Origin: an uncultured Tateyamaria sp.
GTDB taxonomy: Bacteria > Pseudomonadota > Alphaproteobacteria > Rhodobacterales > Rhodobacteraceae
Length of the DNA stretch: 42,807 nt
Assembly: GCF_947494755.1 (NCBI RefSeq)
Contig: NZ_CANLVZ010000023.1
Span: forward strand, 1 to 42,807
Direction: 5' to 3'
Shown: positions 1-6,563 of the stretch, in pieces
Position numbering within the stretch: the stretch's first letter is position 1
Layout: every line of letters starts with the position of its first letter
Notes under the pieces: generated by a model
The model's input: only the letters and a program-made list of their open reading frames with translations
What the model was told of the DNA's origin: nothing
Database searches by the model: none
Program-made: the position numbers and the translations under genes

Positions 1-67
1 GGTGGCCGTTCGTCTTGGGATAGAGATAGCGGAAAAGGTCTGTAACAGTAAGGGACCAATCGGTCAC
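1..67 (-). CDS. 5' end of an unidentified protein (partial, runs off left edge)
   Basis: On the minus strand a GTG codon at 67..65 opens a frame that stays open to the window edge and begins MTDWSLTVTDLFRYLYPKTN. An in-frame TAG lies a few codons upstream, so GTG is the first usable start in that frame. A sigma-70-like promoter sits just upstream at 119..89. Only 22 residues are visible and I do not recognise the family. The alternative is chance open frame in an intergenic region. The promoter and the protein-like composition favour a gene, but weakly. Confidence 0.35.
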   Translation of the reverse strand, partial: MTDWSLTVTDLFRYLYPKTNGH

Positions 68-229
68 AAACGCCTGAACAAGTCGGAGATACTAGGGTCT
101 GTGGGGGGCTTTGAGTCAAAAAAGCGTTTTTAAAACAGATCGCTAAGATCGACCGGACATGTAACAAACAAATTTGTGGAGTATGACTAGGGCCTGCAAA
201 AACAGCGCAGAAACTGTTTTGACCCTACG
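68..229. other. Intergenic region downstream of rnhA
   Basis: This stretch is richer in A and T than its surroundings. It holds the promoter candidate at 89-119 and short A and T runs near 118-135. I see no convincing rho-independent terminator for rnhA and no tRNA cloverleaf. A plus-strand open frame that begins here overlaps rnhA antisense and does not look like a gene. Confidence 0.5.
89..119 (-). promoter_or_regulatory. Candidate sigma-70-type promoter for the leftmost partial gene
   Basis: Reading the minus strand, TTGACT at 119..114 matches a -35 element closely. An 18-19 bp C-rich spacer follows, then CTAGTA/TAGTAT at 95..89 as a -10. The predicted transcript would start about 10-20 bases before the GTG at 67. 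The spacer is slightly longer than the optimum, so this is a candidate from pattern only. Confidence 0.4.
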
Positions 230-685
230 TCACTTGGGCTTGAAGGGGGCCATTCCTGCACGGGCCAGCTCATCTGCCCGCTCGTTTTCGGCATGTCCGG
301 CGTGTCCTTTGACCCATTTCCACGTCACATCGTGCCGCGCTTGCGCAGAATCGAGTCGTTGCCACAGCTCAACATTGGCCACCGGCTTCTTCGCCGCATT
401 CTTCCAGCCATTGCGTTTCCAGCCGTGAATCCAGCTGGTGATCCCGTTTTTCACGTAGTTGCTATCGGTCACCACGGTGATGGTCGATGGTTTGTCGAGC
501 GCCTCAAGCGCCGAGATCGCGGCCATCAATTCCATCTTGTTGTTGGTGGTCAGCGCCTCGCCACCTTTCAAAGCACGTTCCTTGATCACCGTAGTCCCGT
601 CCATCGCGCGCAACAACGCGCCCCAGCCCCCCGGGCCGGGATTTCCCGAGCAAGCCCCGTCGGTATAGGCAAACAACTCAGCCAT
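230..685 (-). CDS. rnhA: Ribonuclease HI
   Basis: Degrades the RNA strand of RNA-DNA hybrids, such as Okazaki primers and R-loops, in the cytoplasm. The 151-residue product has the usual single-domain length. The four metal-binding acidic residues are visible: D9 in [12 protein letters not shown]52 in KMELMAA, D74 in VTDSNYV and D138 in ENERADELA. The [10 protein letters not shown] basic handle region is also present. I chose [10 protein letters not shown] as start because the frame upstream (to 718) encodes an unconserved-looking tail inside the preceding methyltransferase gene. The start overlaps the 3' end of that gene by eight bases, which suggests translational coupling as last gene of a five-gene run. 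Confidence 0.97.
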   Translation of the reverse strand: MAELFAYTDGACSGNPGPGGWGALLRAMDGTTVIKERALKGGEALTTNNKMELMAAISALEALDKPSTITVVTDSNYVKNGITSWIHGWKRNGWKNAAKKPVANVELWQRLDSAQARHDVTWKWVKGHAGHAENERADELARAGMAPFKPK

Positions 686-1274
686 CTGTACGAGCCTGGA
701 ACACGATGAATGGTGCAATTTCCCCGGACAGCCCGGCCTCTTCCCCGGTTTGGCTGTATTCGACCGTCAACCCGGTCGCGGTGCACAGGTCCATCAGATC
801 GGCCTCGGTCATATAAGAATAGAGCCGCCCAATGCTGTCGCGCGCCTCGCCTGTGCCCAGTTTGGTGCCGAAGTGGAACAGCCCGCCCGGCTTTAACGCC
901 CGTGCGATGTCTGCAAACTGGGCAGGCCAGTCGGCAAGCGGTGTATGCAGCATCGAAAAGTTGCACCAGATCCCGTCATAGGCGTCCACTTCGACCAGAT
1001 CGGCATAGACCGCTTGGCGAGCGATGACGCCTGGATGCTCGGCCGCCATGGCGACCATTTCTGGCACCGGATCCCAGGCATGCGCCTCGATCCCTGCCTG
1101 AGCCATCGCTCCGGCGGCAAATCCTGGGCCGCAGCCCAGATCCAGTGCGCGCCCCTTGGCAGGCAGCCCGTCGATAAAACGCAACAGGCTCGGGCTCACC
1201 TTCTCTCCGGTCACCAGTTTGGCGTATTCCGCCGCTTTGGCCGCATAGACGGACAGGGTTTCTGCATCGCTCAT
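678..1274 (-). CDS. Class I SAM-dependent methyltransferase
   Basis: The 198-residue product has the class I methyltransferase layout. The glycine-rich SAM loop [12 protein letters not shown] lies near residue 64, an acidic post-motif follows ([10 protein letters not shown]), then [11 protein letters not shown] and [11 protein letters not shown] as later motifs. The substrate cannot be read from sequence. The start is fixed by an ATGA overlap: ATG at 1274..1272 shares bases with the TGA of the DUF3429 gene. A longer frame to 1361 lies wholly inside that upstream gene and is unlikely. The product acts in the cytoplasm and is probably co-transcribed with rnhA. Confidence 0.88.
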   Translation of the reverse strand: MSDAETLSVYAAKAAEYAKLVTGEKVSPSLLRFIDGLPAKGRALDLGCGPGFAAGAMAQAGIEAHAWDPVPEMVAMAAEHPGVIARQAVYADLVEVDAYDGIWCNFSMLHTPLADWPAQFADIARALKPGGLFHFGTKLGTGEARDSIGRLYSYMTEADLMDLCTATGLTVEYSQTGEEAGLSGEIAPFIVFQARTDG

Positions 1275-1723
1275 AAGATCACCGTTATACCAAGGCAGGC
1301 CACAACGATGGCCGTCAACAAAACACGCAGGCGCATCCACCACGCAGGCGTCAGCCCCCATTGCGCGAATGCAAAATCAAGCATCAAGAGGCCCGCAAAG
1401 CCAAAAATCAGGTCGGTCGCCGCACTTGTCGGCCCGCCGCCCGTCATGAAAAACGCCCAGAGCGCGGGGATCACCGAAAGAGTGTAACCTGTCGCCGCCT
1501 GCGCGCCGGTAGCTTTCGTGGCAAAGCCCCAAAGGACACCAGACATGAAGGACAGGATAACCGACCCATAGAACAGCTGCACATATGGCCCGATAAAGCT
1601 GGGGCCCAAGACCTCTGCACCAAGCGCCGCGAGATCGCTGCTGAGCACGGTGGCCGCCCCCCAGACAAAGGGCGTGAGGCCAGCAAGGCCAAGAAGCAAG
1701 GGGGCGCGGGGAATTCTGGTCAT
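1271..1723 (-). CDS. DUF3429 family membrane protein
   Basis: A 150-residue hydrophobic protein with about four or five predicted membrane segments: near residues 8-28, 44-66, 76-96, 103-122 and 131-149. Its length and the pattern LFYGSVILSFMSGVLWGFA match the DUF3429 family, small inner-membrane proteins of unknown role common in alphaproteobacteria. It overlaps the downstream methyltransferase start by four bases and the upstream DUF1905 stop by four bases, so the three are likely translated from one message. No function can be assigned. Confidence 0.82.
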   Translation of the reverse strand: MTRIPRAPLLLGLAGLTPFVWGAATVLSSDLAALGAEVLGPSFIGPYVQLFYGSVILSFMSGVLWGFATKATGAQAATGYTLSVIPALWAFFMTGGGPTSAATDLIFGFAGLLMLDFAFAQWGLTPAWWMRLRVLLTAIVVACLGITVIL

Positions 1724-2172
1724 AGCTCGGCGATCAGGGTTGCGATGCGTTTGGTGCGGGTTTCAGCCCTTTTGGCAGTGTTGACAAGGTGCAACTTGCC
1801 GCGCTGCTGTCCGGGGCTGAGCGCGGCCCATTCCGCAACGCGCCCGGCACCGCGCACAGCGGCCATCACATCATCGGGCACCTCGACCAGATCGGGATCG
1901 ACAGGGCGAAGCCGCGCCTCAAACGGTATGCCGACCTCAAGCCCGCTGTCGTGCAAAAACGCCTTGCCAGTGTAGACGAAGGTGCCGTCAAGCACGGGTG
2001 CTTTTGTCAGTGCAAGGTTGACCGGAAAGTCGCCGAACTCGCCCTCGATCCGCCGTGTTCCGGCGGGCAAGGCATCCAAGATGTCGTCCGGCAGGCGCAT
2101 GATCGTGCAGGTATTCTTGCCCCATTCGAGCGGCGTTATGACCCCGTCGAAATAGACCCAACCGTCACTCAT
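1720..2172 (-). CDS. DUF1905 / YdeI-OmpD-associated domain protein
   Basis: A 150-residue soluble protein beginning MSDGWVYFDG. The N-terminal part (about residues 5-90) contains FDGVITPLEWG and FVYTGKAFLHDSGLEVGIPF, as in DUF1905 beta-barrel proteins. The C-terminal part contains LSPGQQRGKLHLVNTAKRAETRTKRI, the helical YdeI/OmpD-associated signature. The molecular role of this family is unsettled. ATG at 2172..2170 overlaps the TGA of the upstream LysE gene (ATGA). A longer frame reaches 2469 but lies inside the LysE gene. Confidence 0.85.
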   Translation of the reverse strand: MSDGWVYFDGVITPLEWGKNTCTIMRLPDDILDALPAGTRRIEGEFGDFPVNLALTKAPVLDGTFVYTGKAFLHDSGLEVGIPFEARLRPVDPDLVEVPDDVMAAVRGAGRVAEWAALSPGQQRGKLHLVNTAKRAETRTKRIATLIAEL

Positions 2173-2783
2173 GCCCGTTCCAGCGCCAATCGTCCGGCCA
2201 GCGCCGCAAAGATGGCGGCAAAGCTGCGCGACAGCCATGCCATGACCCGCTCTGATCCCAGGATCCATTGGCGCGCAGCGGCGGCGAATACGCCGTAAAG
2301 GACGAAGACCCCAAAGGTCATGCCCATGAACACCGCACCCATCATCGCCATCTCGACCGTGGCGGTGGCCGGATTGCCTGACAGGAAGGGGGGTAAAAGG
2401 GCCAAGAAGAAGATCGACAGTTTCGGGTTCAGGATGTTGATCAACGCGCCCCTGCGCGCGATGCGACACCCCGCCTCGGCAGAGCGTGTGGAGGAGATCG
2501 CCAGCGCCCCGTCACTGCGCAGACTGCCCCACGCGAGATAGAGCAGATAGGCAACGCCGGCGAACTTCACGACGTTGAACAGCAAGGCCGAGGTGTGCAG
2601 GATTGCCGCGAGCCCCAAGGCTGCTGCGGCCAGATGCGGCACGATCCCGAAGGTGCACCCGAGTGCGGCCCAAAGTGCGGCGCGACGTCCCTGACCCAGA
2701 CCCAATGCAAGCGTGTAGATCACCCCGGTGCCCGGCGCGACCACCACGACAAATGCCGTCAGCAGGAATTGGAAAGAGAGCAT
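2169..2783 (-). CDS. LysE/RhtB family amino-acid exporter
   Basis: Inner-membrane efflux protein of the LysE/RhtB superfamily, 204 residues, near the family norm. The N-terminal VVVVAPGTGVIYTLALGLGQGRRA matches the family's P-G-P-type loop, and NILNPKLSIFFLALLPPF matches the conserved N-P-K motif. About six membrane segments are predicted. The substrate, often a small amino acid or homoserine lactone, is not predictable here. MLSFQFL at 2783 is preferred as start over an upstream ATG because GGAGGT lies seven bases before it. It is the first gene of the run ending in rnhA. Confidence 0.9.
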   Translation of the reverse strand: MLSFQFLLTAFVVVVAPGTGVIYTLALGLGQGRRAALWAALGCTFGIVPHLAAAALGLAAILHTSALLFNVVKFAGVAYLLYLAWGSLRSDGALAISSTRSAEAGCRIARRGALINILNPKLSIFFLALLPPFLSGNPATATVEMAMMGAVFMGMTFGVFVLYGVFAAAARQWILGSERVMAWLSRSFAAIFAALAGRLALERA

Positions 2784-2847
2784 GGCGACCTCCGAGGGCA
2801 GTGGATGTGCTCGCACGATAGGCAGAGTGCGCGCGGGCGTAAACCTA

Positions 2848-2870
2848 GGCGCACGACACGTGCGCCTTAC
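2848..2870 (+). repeat. REP-like hairpin repeat, copy A (plus-strand orientation)
   Basis: A 23-bp unit that starts GGCGCACGACACGTGCGCC, itself a 7-bp hairpin with GACAC loop, and ends TTAC. It forms the left arm of a large inverted repeat with copy B at 2894-2916, with 21 of 23 positions paired and a 23-base gap. It matches the unit at 9403-9425 at 20 of 23 positions. It lies between the LysE start and the end of ispH. Confidence 0.7.
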
Positions 2871-2893
2871 TGCACCACGGCGGAATGGTCTGT

Positions 2894-2916
2894 GTAAGGC
2901 GCATGTGTCATGCGCC
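2894..2916 (-). repeat. REP-like hairpin repeat, copy B, just after the ispH stop
   Basis: Read on the minus strand, the unit starts GGCGCATGACACATGCGCC and ends TTAC, beginning four bases after the ispH stop codon. The inner hairpin differs from copy A by a paired change: C and G at the top of the stem became T and A, which keeps the stem. It may act as a 3' mRNA stabiliser or attenuator. There is no T tract for classic intrinsic termination. Confidence 0.7.
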
Positions 2917-2920
2917 CGGC

Positions 2921-3871
2921 TCAGGCCGGTTCGCGCAAAACCCGTGGCACTTTGAATTCCACGTTCTCGACGGCCGTTTCCACCACCTCGACCGTCACGT
3001 CATAGCGGGCGCGAAAGGCGTCTATGACCTCGTTGATCAGCACCTCCGGGGCCGATGCGCCTGCCGTGATGCCCATGGACGTGATCCCCTCAAGGCTGCG
3101 CCAGTCGATATCATCCGCGCGCTGCACCAGTTGTGCATAGGAGCAGCCTGCGCGCGCGCCCACTTCGACCAGTCGCTTGGAGTTGGAGGAGTTCGGTGCC
3201 CCCACGACCAGCATCGCGTCGCATTTCGGGGCCATCGCCTTGACCGCCTCTTGCCGGTTGGTCGTGGCGTAACAGATGTCTTCCTTGTGCGGGCCGACGA
3301 TGGCGGGAAAGCGGGCCTGCAGGGCGGCCACAATATCCGCGGTGTCATCGACCGACAGGGTGGTTTGGGTAACGAAGGCCAGGCGGTCGGGGTCGCGGAC
3401 GCTCACCTGTGCCACATCTTCGACCGTTTCGACCAGCAACACATCGCCATCAGGCAGCTGCCCCATGGTGCCGACCGTTTCAGGATGGCCCTCGTGCCCG
3501 ATCATGATCATCTGCAAGCCGTTATCCGCATGGCGTTGTGCCTCGATATGCACCTTGCTGACCAGCGGACAGGTCGCATCCACATAGATCATCTCGCGCG
3601 CCTGGGCCGCCTGGGGCACCGATTTTGGCACGCCGTGGGCGGAAAAGATCACAGGGCGGTCATCGGGACAGTCCGACAACTCTTCGACAAAGACGGCCCC
3701 CTTTTCGCGCAACCCGTCGACCACAAACTTGTTGTGGACGATTTCGTGGCGGACATAGACAGGAGCTCCCCACTTATCGAGCGCCATTTCCACGATCTTG
3801 ATTGCCCGATCCACCCCTGCGCAAAACCCGCGCGGGGCAGCCAGATACAGAGTGAGAAGTGGCTTGGTCAT
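2921..3871 (-). CDS. ispH: 4-hydroxy-3-methylbut-2-enyl diphosphate reductase
   Basis: Last enzyme of the MEP isoprenoid pathway. It reduces HMBPP to IPP and DMAPP using a [4Fe-4S] cluster in the cytoplasm. The 316-residue protein has the three cluster cysteines: C17 in [11 protein letters not shown]101 in DATCPLV and C200 in [10 protein letters not shown]. The active-site histidine motifs EIVHN and HEGHPE and the late GASAPE motif are also present. ATG 3871 is preceded by CGGAGCG. It stands alone on the minus strand between the LuxR-type gene and the LysE run. A hairpin repeat follows its stop codon. Confidence 0.97.
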   Translation of the reverse strand: MTKPLLTLYLAAPRGFCAGVDRAIKIVEMALDKWGAPVYVRHEIVHNKFVVDGLREKGAVFVEELSDCPDDRPVIFSAHGVPKSVPQAAQAREMIYVDATCPLVSKVHIEAQRHADNGLQMIMIGHEGHPETVGTMGQLPDGDVLLVETVEDVAQVSVRDPDRLAFVTQTTLSVDDTADIVAALQARFPAIVGPHKEDICYATTNRQEAVKAMAPKCDAMLVVGAPNSSNSKRLVEVGARAGCSYAQLVQRADDIDWRSLEGITSMGITAGASAPEVLINEVIDAFRARYDVTVEVVETAVENVEFKVPRVLREPA

Positions 3872-3941
3872 GGGCGCTCCGAGATGTTTTGTTAAGACCT
3901 AAGGCTTTGGGCGGGTGTGGTAAAGTCTGGCCCGGCGCGGA

Positions 3942-4679
3942 TCAGGTGCCCTGCACCGCGCCATAGATCAGGCGGGCTGCTTCGGCGCGATTGCGCACAC
4001 CCAGTTTGCGATATGCACTTTTGGCGTATTCGGCAATTGTATGTTGGCTGATCCCGCATGTGCGCGCCGCCTCTTTGCGGCTCAGGCCACGGGCCAGCAG
4101 ATAGATGACCTCGGTTTCACGCGGGCTGAGTGTATCAAGGCGCGGCGGCAGATTGGGGGCGATCATCGCGGGTTCCGGCCCCGTGACGCGGCCTGACAAC
4201 TCTTCGATGCGGCGATGGACCAGCAGACAGAACAGGCGAAACTGTTCGGCGCGGGGCCACATGCTGTCCATGAACGCCGCGCGATCCAGCGTCGTACCAA
4301 GGTTGAAACCGCCATAGCGCGCACCACCCCTCAATCGTGTCGGGATCCCGAAACCGCTGAGAAAGCCGTGGGCGCGGGCCTTGCTGATGAACGCCTTGTC
4401 TTGGGCATCAAGATAGGAGTGATCGGGCAGAAACTCCGCACCGGTCGGGGTTATGTCGTAACTGTTGCAGCAATGGGCCAGAAACGGATCGTCGTCGGGG
4501 TGCGCATCGCTGTAGAGTTCGGGGCAGGTGGACAGGACGCGCGTATCATGTGCCGGTGTTCCGGTCGCCGAGATGTAGATGACGTGGTGGATACCGTGCT
4601 TGCGCAAACCGGCGACAACGCCTGCCCACAGCGCATCAATCGTTTCGGCCTGTTCGAGTCTCGCAGCATCTTGATACAT
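3942..4679 (-). CDS. LuxR-type transcriptional regulator
   Basis: The 245-residue protein has a C-terminal GerE/LuxR helix-turn-helix, LSPRETEVIYLLARGLSRKE then CGISQHTIAEYAKSAYRKLG. The N-terminal ~165 residues are the size of an autoinducer-binding domain and keep a D-P pair (HPDDDPFLAH) and GFLSGFGIPTRL. Several classic aromatic ligand contacts are not obvious, so ligand type is uncertain. No luxI-type synthase is in the window, so locally it is a solo. MYQDAARL at 4679 is chosen because GGGGGG lies five bases upstream. A longer frame to 4760 crosses that site. The Shine-Dalgarno is inside a strong hairpin (4683-4703). Confidence 0.87.
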   Translation of the reverse strand: MYQDAARLEQAETIDALWAGVVAGLRKHGIHHVIYISATGTPAHDTRVLSTCPELYSDAHPDDDPFLAHCCNSYDITPTGAEFLPDHSYLDAQDKAFISKARAHGFLSGFGIPTRLRGGARYGGFNLGTTLDRAAFMDSMWPRAEQFRLFCLLVHRRIEELSGRVTGPEPAMIAPNLPPRLDTLSPRETEVIYLLARGLSRKEAARTCGISQHTIAEYAKSAYRKLGVRNRAEAARLIYGAVQGT

Positions 4680-4682
4680 GTG

Positions 4683-4703
4683 ATCCCCCCTGTTTGGGGG
4701 GAT
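4683..4703 (-). promoter_or_regulatory. Hairpin covering the luxR-type Shine-Dalgarno, or an operator
   Basis: In the mRNA sense, ATCCCCCC at 4703..4696, loop AAACA, and GGGGGGAT at 4690..4683 form a perfect 8-bp, six-G/C stem. The right arm is the Shine-Dalgarno, five bases before the ATG at 4679. Folding would hide the ribosome site. As DNA, the same palindrome could be an operator, for example for autoregulation. Confidence 0.6.
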
Positions 4704-4793
4704 GTTTGCACATCGTGCGGCGTAATAGAACACCTTGGTGGGCAACAACTTTTCGCCCACGCCAAAGATTTTAGCATGAAACTATAGAGACAT

Positions 4794-4823
4794 CGGGCAG
4801 CGGTGAGTGAGTGCCGCTGCCCG
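4794..4823 (-). terminator. Hairpin after the NYN-domain gene, possible terminator
   Basis: CGGGCAGCGG at 4794-4803 and CCGCTGCCCG at 4814-4823 form a perfect 10-bp stem with a 10-base loop. It starts seven bases after the stop codon of the NYN gene on the minus strand. No T run follows, so it may be a weak terminator or a 3' end protector. Confidence 0.5.
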
Positions 4824-4830
4824 TATCACG

Positions 4831-5403
4831 CTATCCCTGAGCTTCGATTCGTTCTTGGCGCTCGATCATTGCTTCGCGGGGCGGGCGACCGATCACGTCC
4901 TTCAACTCATCAAGTTCGATGAAATTATCGGCCTGGCGGCGCAGATCGTCCGAGATCATCGGGGGCTGGCTGCGGATGGTGGACACCACCGACACGCGCA
5001 CGCCCTGGCGTTGCAGGCTTTCGATCAGCGGGCGGAAATCACCGTCCCCGGAAAACAGCACGATATGGTCGACACGTGGCGCAAGTTCCATCGCATCCAC
5101 GGCCAATTCGATGTCCATGTTGCCCTTCACCTTCCGCCGACCCATCGAGTCGGTGTATTCCTTGGCCGGTTTGGTCACCATGGTGAAGCCATTATAGTTC
5201 AGCCAATCCACGAGTGGGCGGATCGGTGAATACTCATCATTTTCCAGCAGTGCGGTGTAGTAGAATGCGCGCAGCAACTTGCCGCGGCGCATGAATTCCT
5301 GTCGAAGTAGCTTATAGTCAATGTCGAATCCAAGCGCTTTGGCGGCGGCATAAAGGTTCGACCCGTCGATGAACAGCGCAAGCCGTTCGTCCTTGTAAAA
5401 CAT
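4831..5403 (-). CDS. NYN-domain (LabA/DUF88) protein, putative nuclease
   Basis: A 190-residue cytoplasmic protein of the LabA/DUF88 group of PIN-like NYN domains. The acidic sites are visible: FIDGSNLY near residue 13, KGNMDIELAVDAM in the middle and LFSGDGDFRPLIE later, typical of metal-dependent RNase folds. The C-terminus is polar with RPPREAMIERQERI. MFYKDERL at 5403 is preceded by GAAGGA at good spacing. The frame extends upstream to 5550 but would overlap the divergent folK promoter. The RNA target is unknown. Confidence 0.88.
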   Translation of the reverse strand: MFYKDERLALFIDGSNLYAAAKALGFDIDYKLLRQEFMRRGKLLRAFYYTALLENDEYSPIRPLVDWLNYNGFTMVTKPAKEYTDSMGRRKVKGNMDIELAVDAMELAPRVDHIVLFSGDGDFRPLIESLQRQGVRVSVVSTIRSQPPMISDDLRRQADNFIELDELKDVIGRPPREAMIERQERIEAQG

Positions 5404-5502
5404 AATATGTCCTTCCGAAAATACGGGTACCGCCTGTGATTTCCGTGAGTGAGTGCGTAAAAGCGCGAAAAGACGGTCTGTGGAAAATAGGTGATTTTGA
5501 AT

Positions 5503-6114
5503 ATGTCGCAAGACGCAGATAGGGGTGAAACTGGCGGAAACCTGCCTCAAAACCGGTCATTATTGCTGGTTGCCCTTGGGTCAAACATGCCATCTGACGC
5601 AGGGTCACCCGCGCAGGTGCTTCAAAAAGCTGTCGCGGAAATCGTTCAGGCTGGTGCCGTGATTCGCGCTGAAAGCCGTTATTATGTGACCCCAGCCGTT
5701 CCTGCGGGCAGTGGTCCGGACTTCGTGAATGCCGCCCTTGCATTGGAGACGCATTGGTCTGCGATGGAGGCGATCACGGTGCTTCACGGGATTGAGGCGA
5801 AATTAGGCCGACGCCGCACAAAAAGATGGGCAGAGCGCATCATCGACCTCGATCTCCTGGCTGTCGACGCAGCGATTCGCCCCAATGTGGCCACCGTACG
5901 CCAATGGATGGCCCTGCCCTTGGAAGAGCAACAGGAAAAGGCACCCGGTCAGTTGATCCTGCCCCATCCCCGGATGCACGAACGCGCTTTTGTGCTGGAA
6001 CCGCTTGCAGACGTGGCTCCTGACTGGGTCCATCCCATCCTGCGCAAGTCCGTGATCGAGATGCGCGATGCCTTGTCAGCTGAGGCCCGCGCGCCCATTG
6101 TTCCACTGGATTAG
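5503..6114 (+). CDS. folK: 2-amino-4-hydroxy-6-hydroxymethyldihydropteridine pyrophosphokinase
   Basis: Transfers pyrophosphate from ATP to 6-hydroxymethyl-dihydropterin in folate synthesis. Family landmarks include LVALGSN near residue 22, PDFVNAALALET, RRRTKRWAERIIDLDLL with the Mg-binding D-x-D, and LPHPRMHERAFVLEPLADVAPDW. At 203 residues it is longer than the E. coli enzyme because of an N-terminal tail and an insert near RQWMALPLEEQQ. The start is uncertain: ATG at 5503 has AGGTG nine bases upstream, and GTG at 5491 is also possible. It is divergent from the NYN gene. Confidence 0.93.
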   Translation: MSQDADRGETGGNLPQNRSLLLVALGSNMPSDAGSPAQVLQKAVAEIVQAGAVIRAESRYYVTPAVPAGSGPDFVNAALALETHWSAMEAITVLHGIEAKLGRRRTKRWAERIIDLDLLAVDAAIRPNVATVRQWMALPLEEQQEKAPGQLILPHPRMHERAFVLEPLADVAPDWVHPILRKSVIEMRDALSAEARAPIVPLD

Positions 6115-6187
6115 CGGCTTGTCATTCCGCCCAATCGCGCATAACTAGTGTGCTTCTAACTTCCATTTGCTGATCTGGAGCATTCCC

Positions 6188-6541
6188 ATGGCCCGCGTGA
6201 CCGTTGAAGACTGTGTTGATAAGGTTCAAAACCGTTTCGAACTGGTGATGCTGGCCGCACACCGCGCCCGCGAGATTTCCGCCGGTGCGCCCTTGACCGT
6301 GGACCGCGACAACGACAAGAACCCCGTCGTGTCCTTGCGCGAGATCGCGGATGAGACGCAGAGCGCGGATGAGCTGCGCGAGCGCCTGATCGAAAGCAAC
6401 CAAAGCCAGATCGAAGTCGACGAGGCCGAAGAGGACGCCATGGCGCTTCTCATGGGGGCCGAGCAGGACAAGCCCGAAGAAGACAGCATGTCCGAAGAAA
6501 TGCTGCTGCGTCAGCTGATGGCCGCCCAAGGGCAGGGCTGA
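6188..6541 (+). CDS. rpoZ: DNA-directed RNA polymerase omega subunit
   Basis: Omega helps fold and hold the beta-prime subunit. The 117-residue protein starts [20 protein letters not shown], then AAHRAREI, and has the longer acidic C-terminal tail common in alphaproteobacteria. The N-terminal M-A-R is the motif that, in E. coli omega, forms part of the ppGpp site 1 at the beta-prime interface. ATG 6188 has GGAG seven bases upstream. A slightly longer TTG frame is less likely. The rsh gene starts 22 bases downstream, so the two are probably co-transcribed. Confidence 0.97.
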   Translation: MARVTVEDCVDKVQNRFELVMLAAHRAREISAGAPLTVDRDNDKNPVVSLREIADETQSADELRERLIESNQSQIEVDEAEEDAMALLMGAEQDKPEEDSMSEEMLLRQLMAAQGQG

Positions 6542-6563
6542 CCCCAACTCAGGTGCGGACCGC

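Noticed and set aside
174-428. Small plus-strand open frame overlapping the 3' end of rnhA
   Set aside because: It is mostly antisense to rnhA, with biased composition and no ribosome site of note.
2885-3895. 336-codon plus-strand open frame over ispH
   Set aside because: It is antisense to ispH, whose three cluster cysteines and family motifs are clear.
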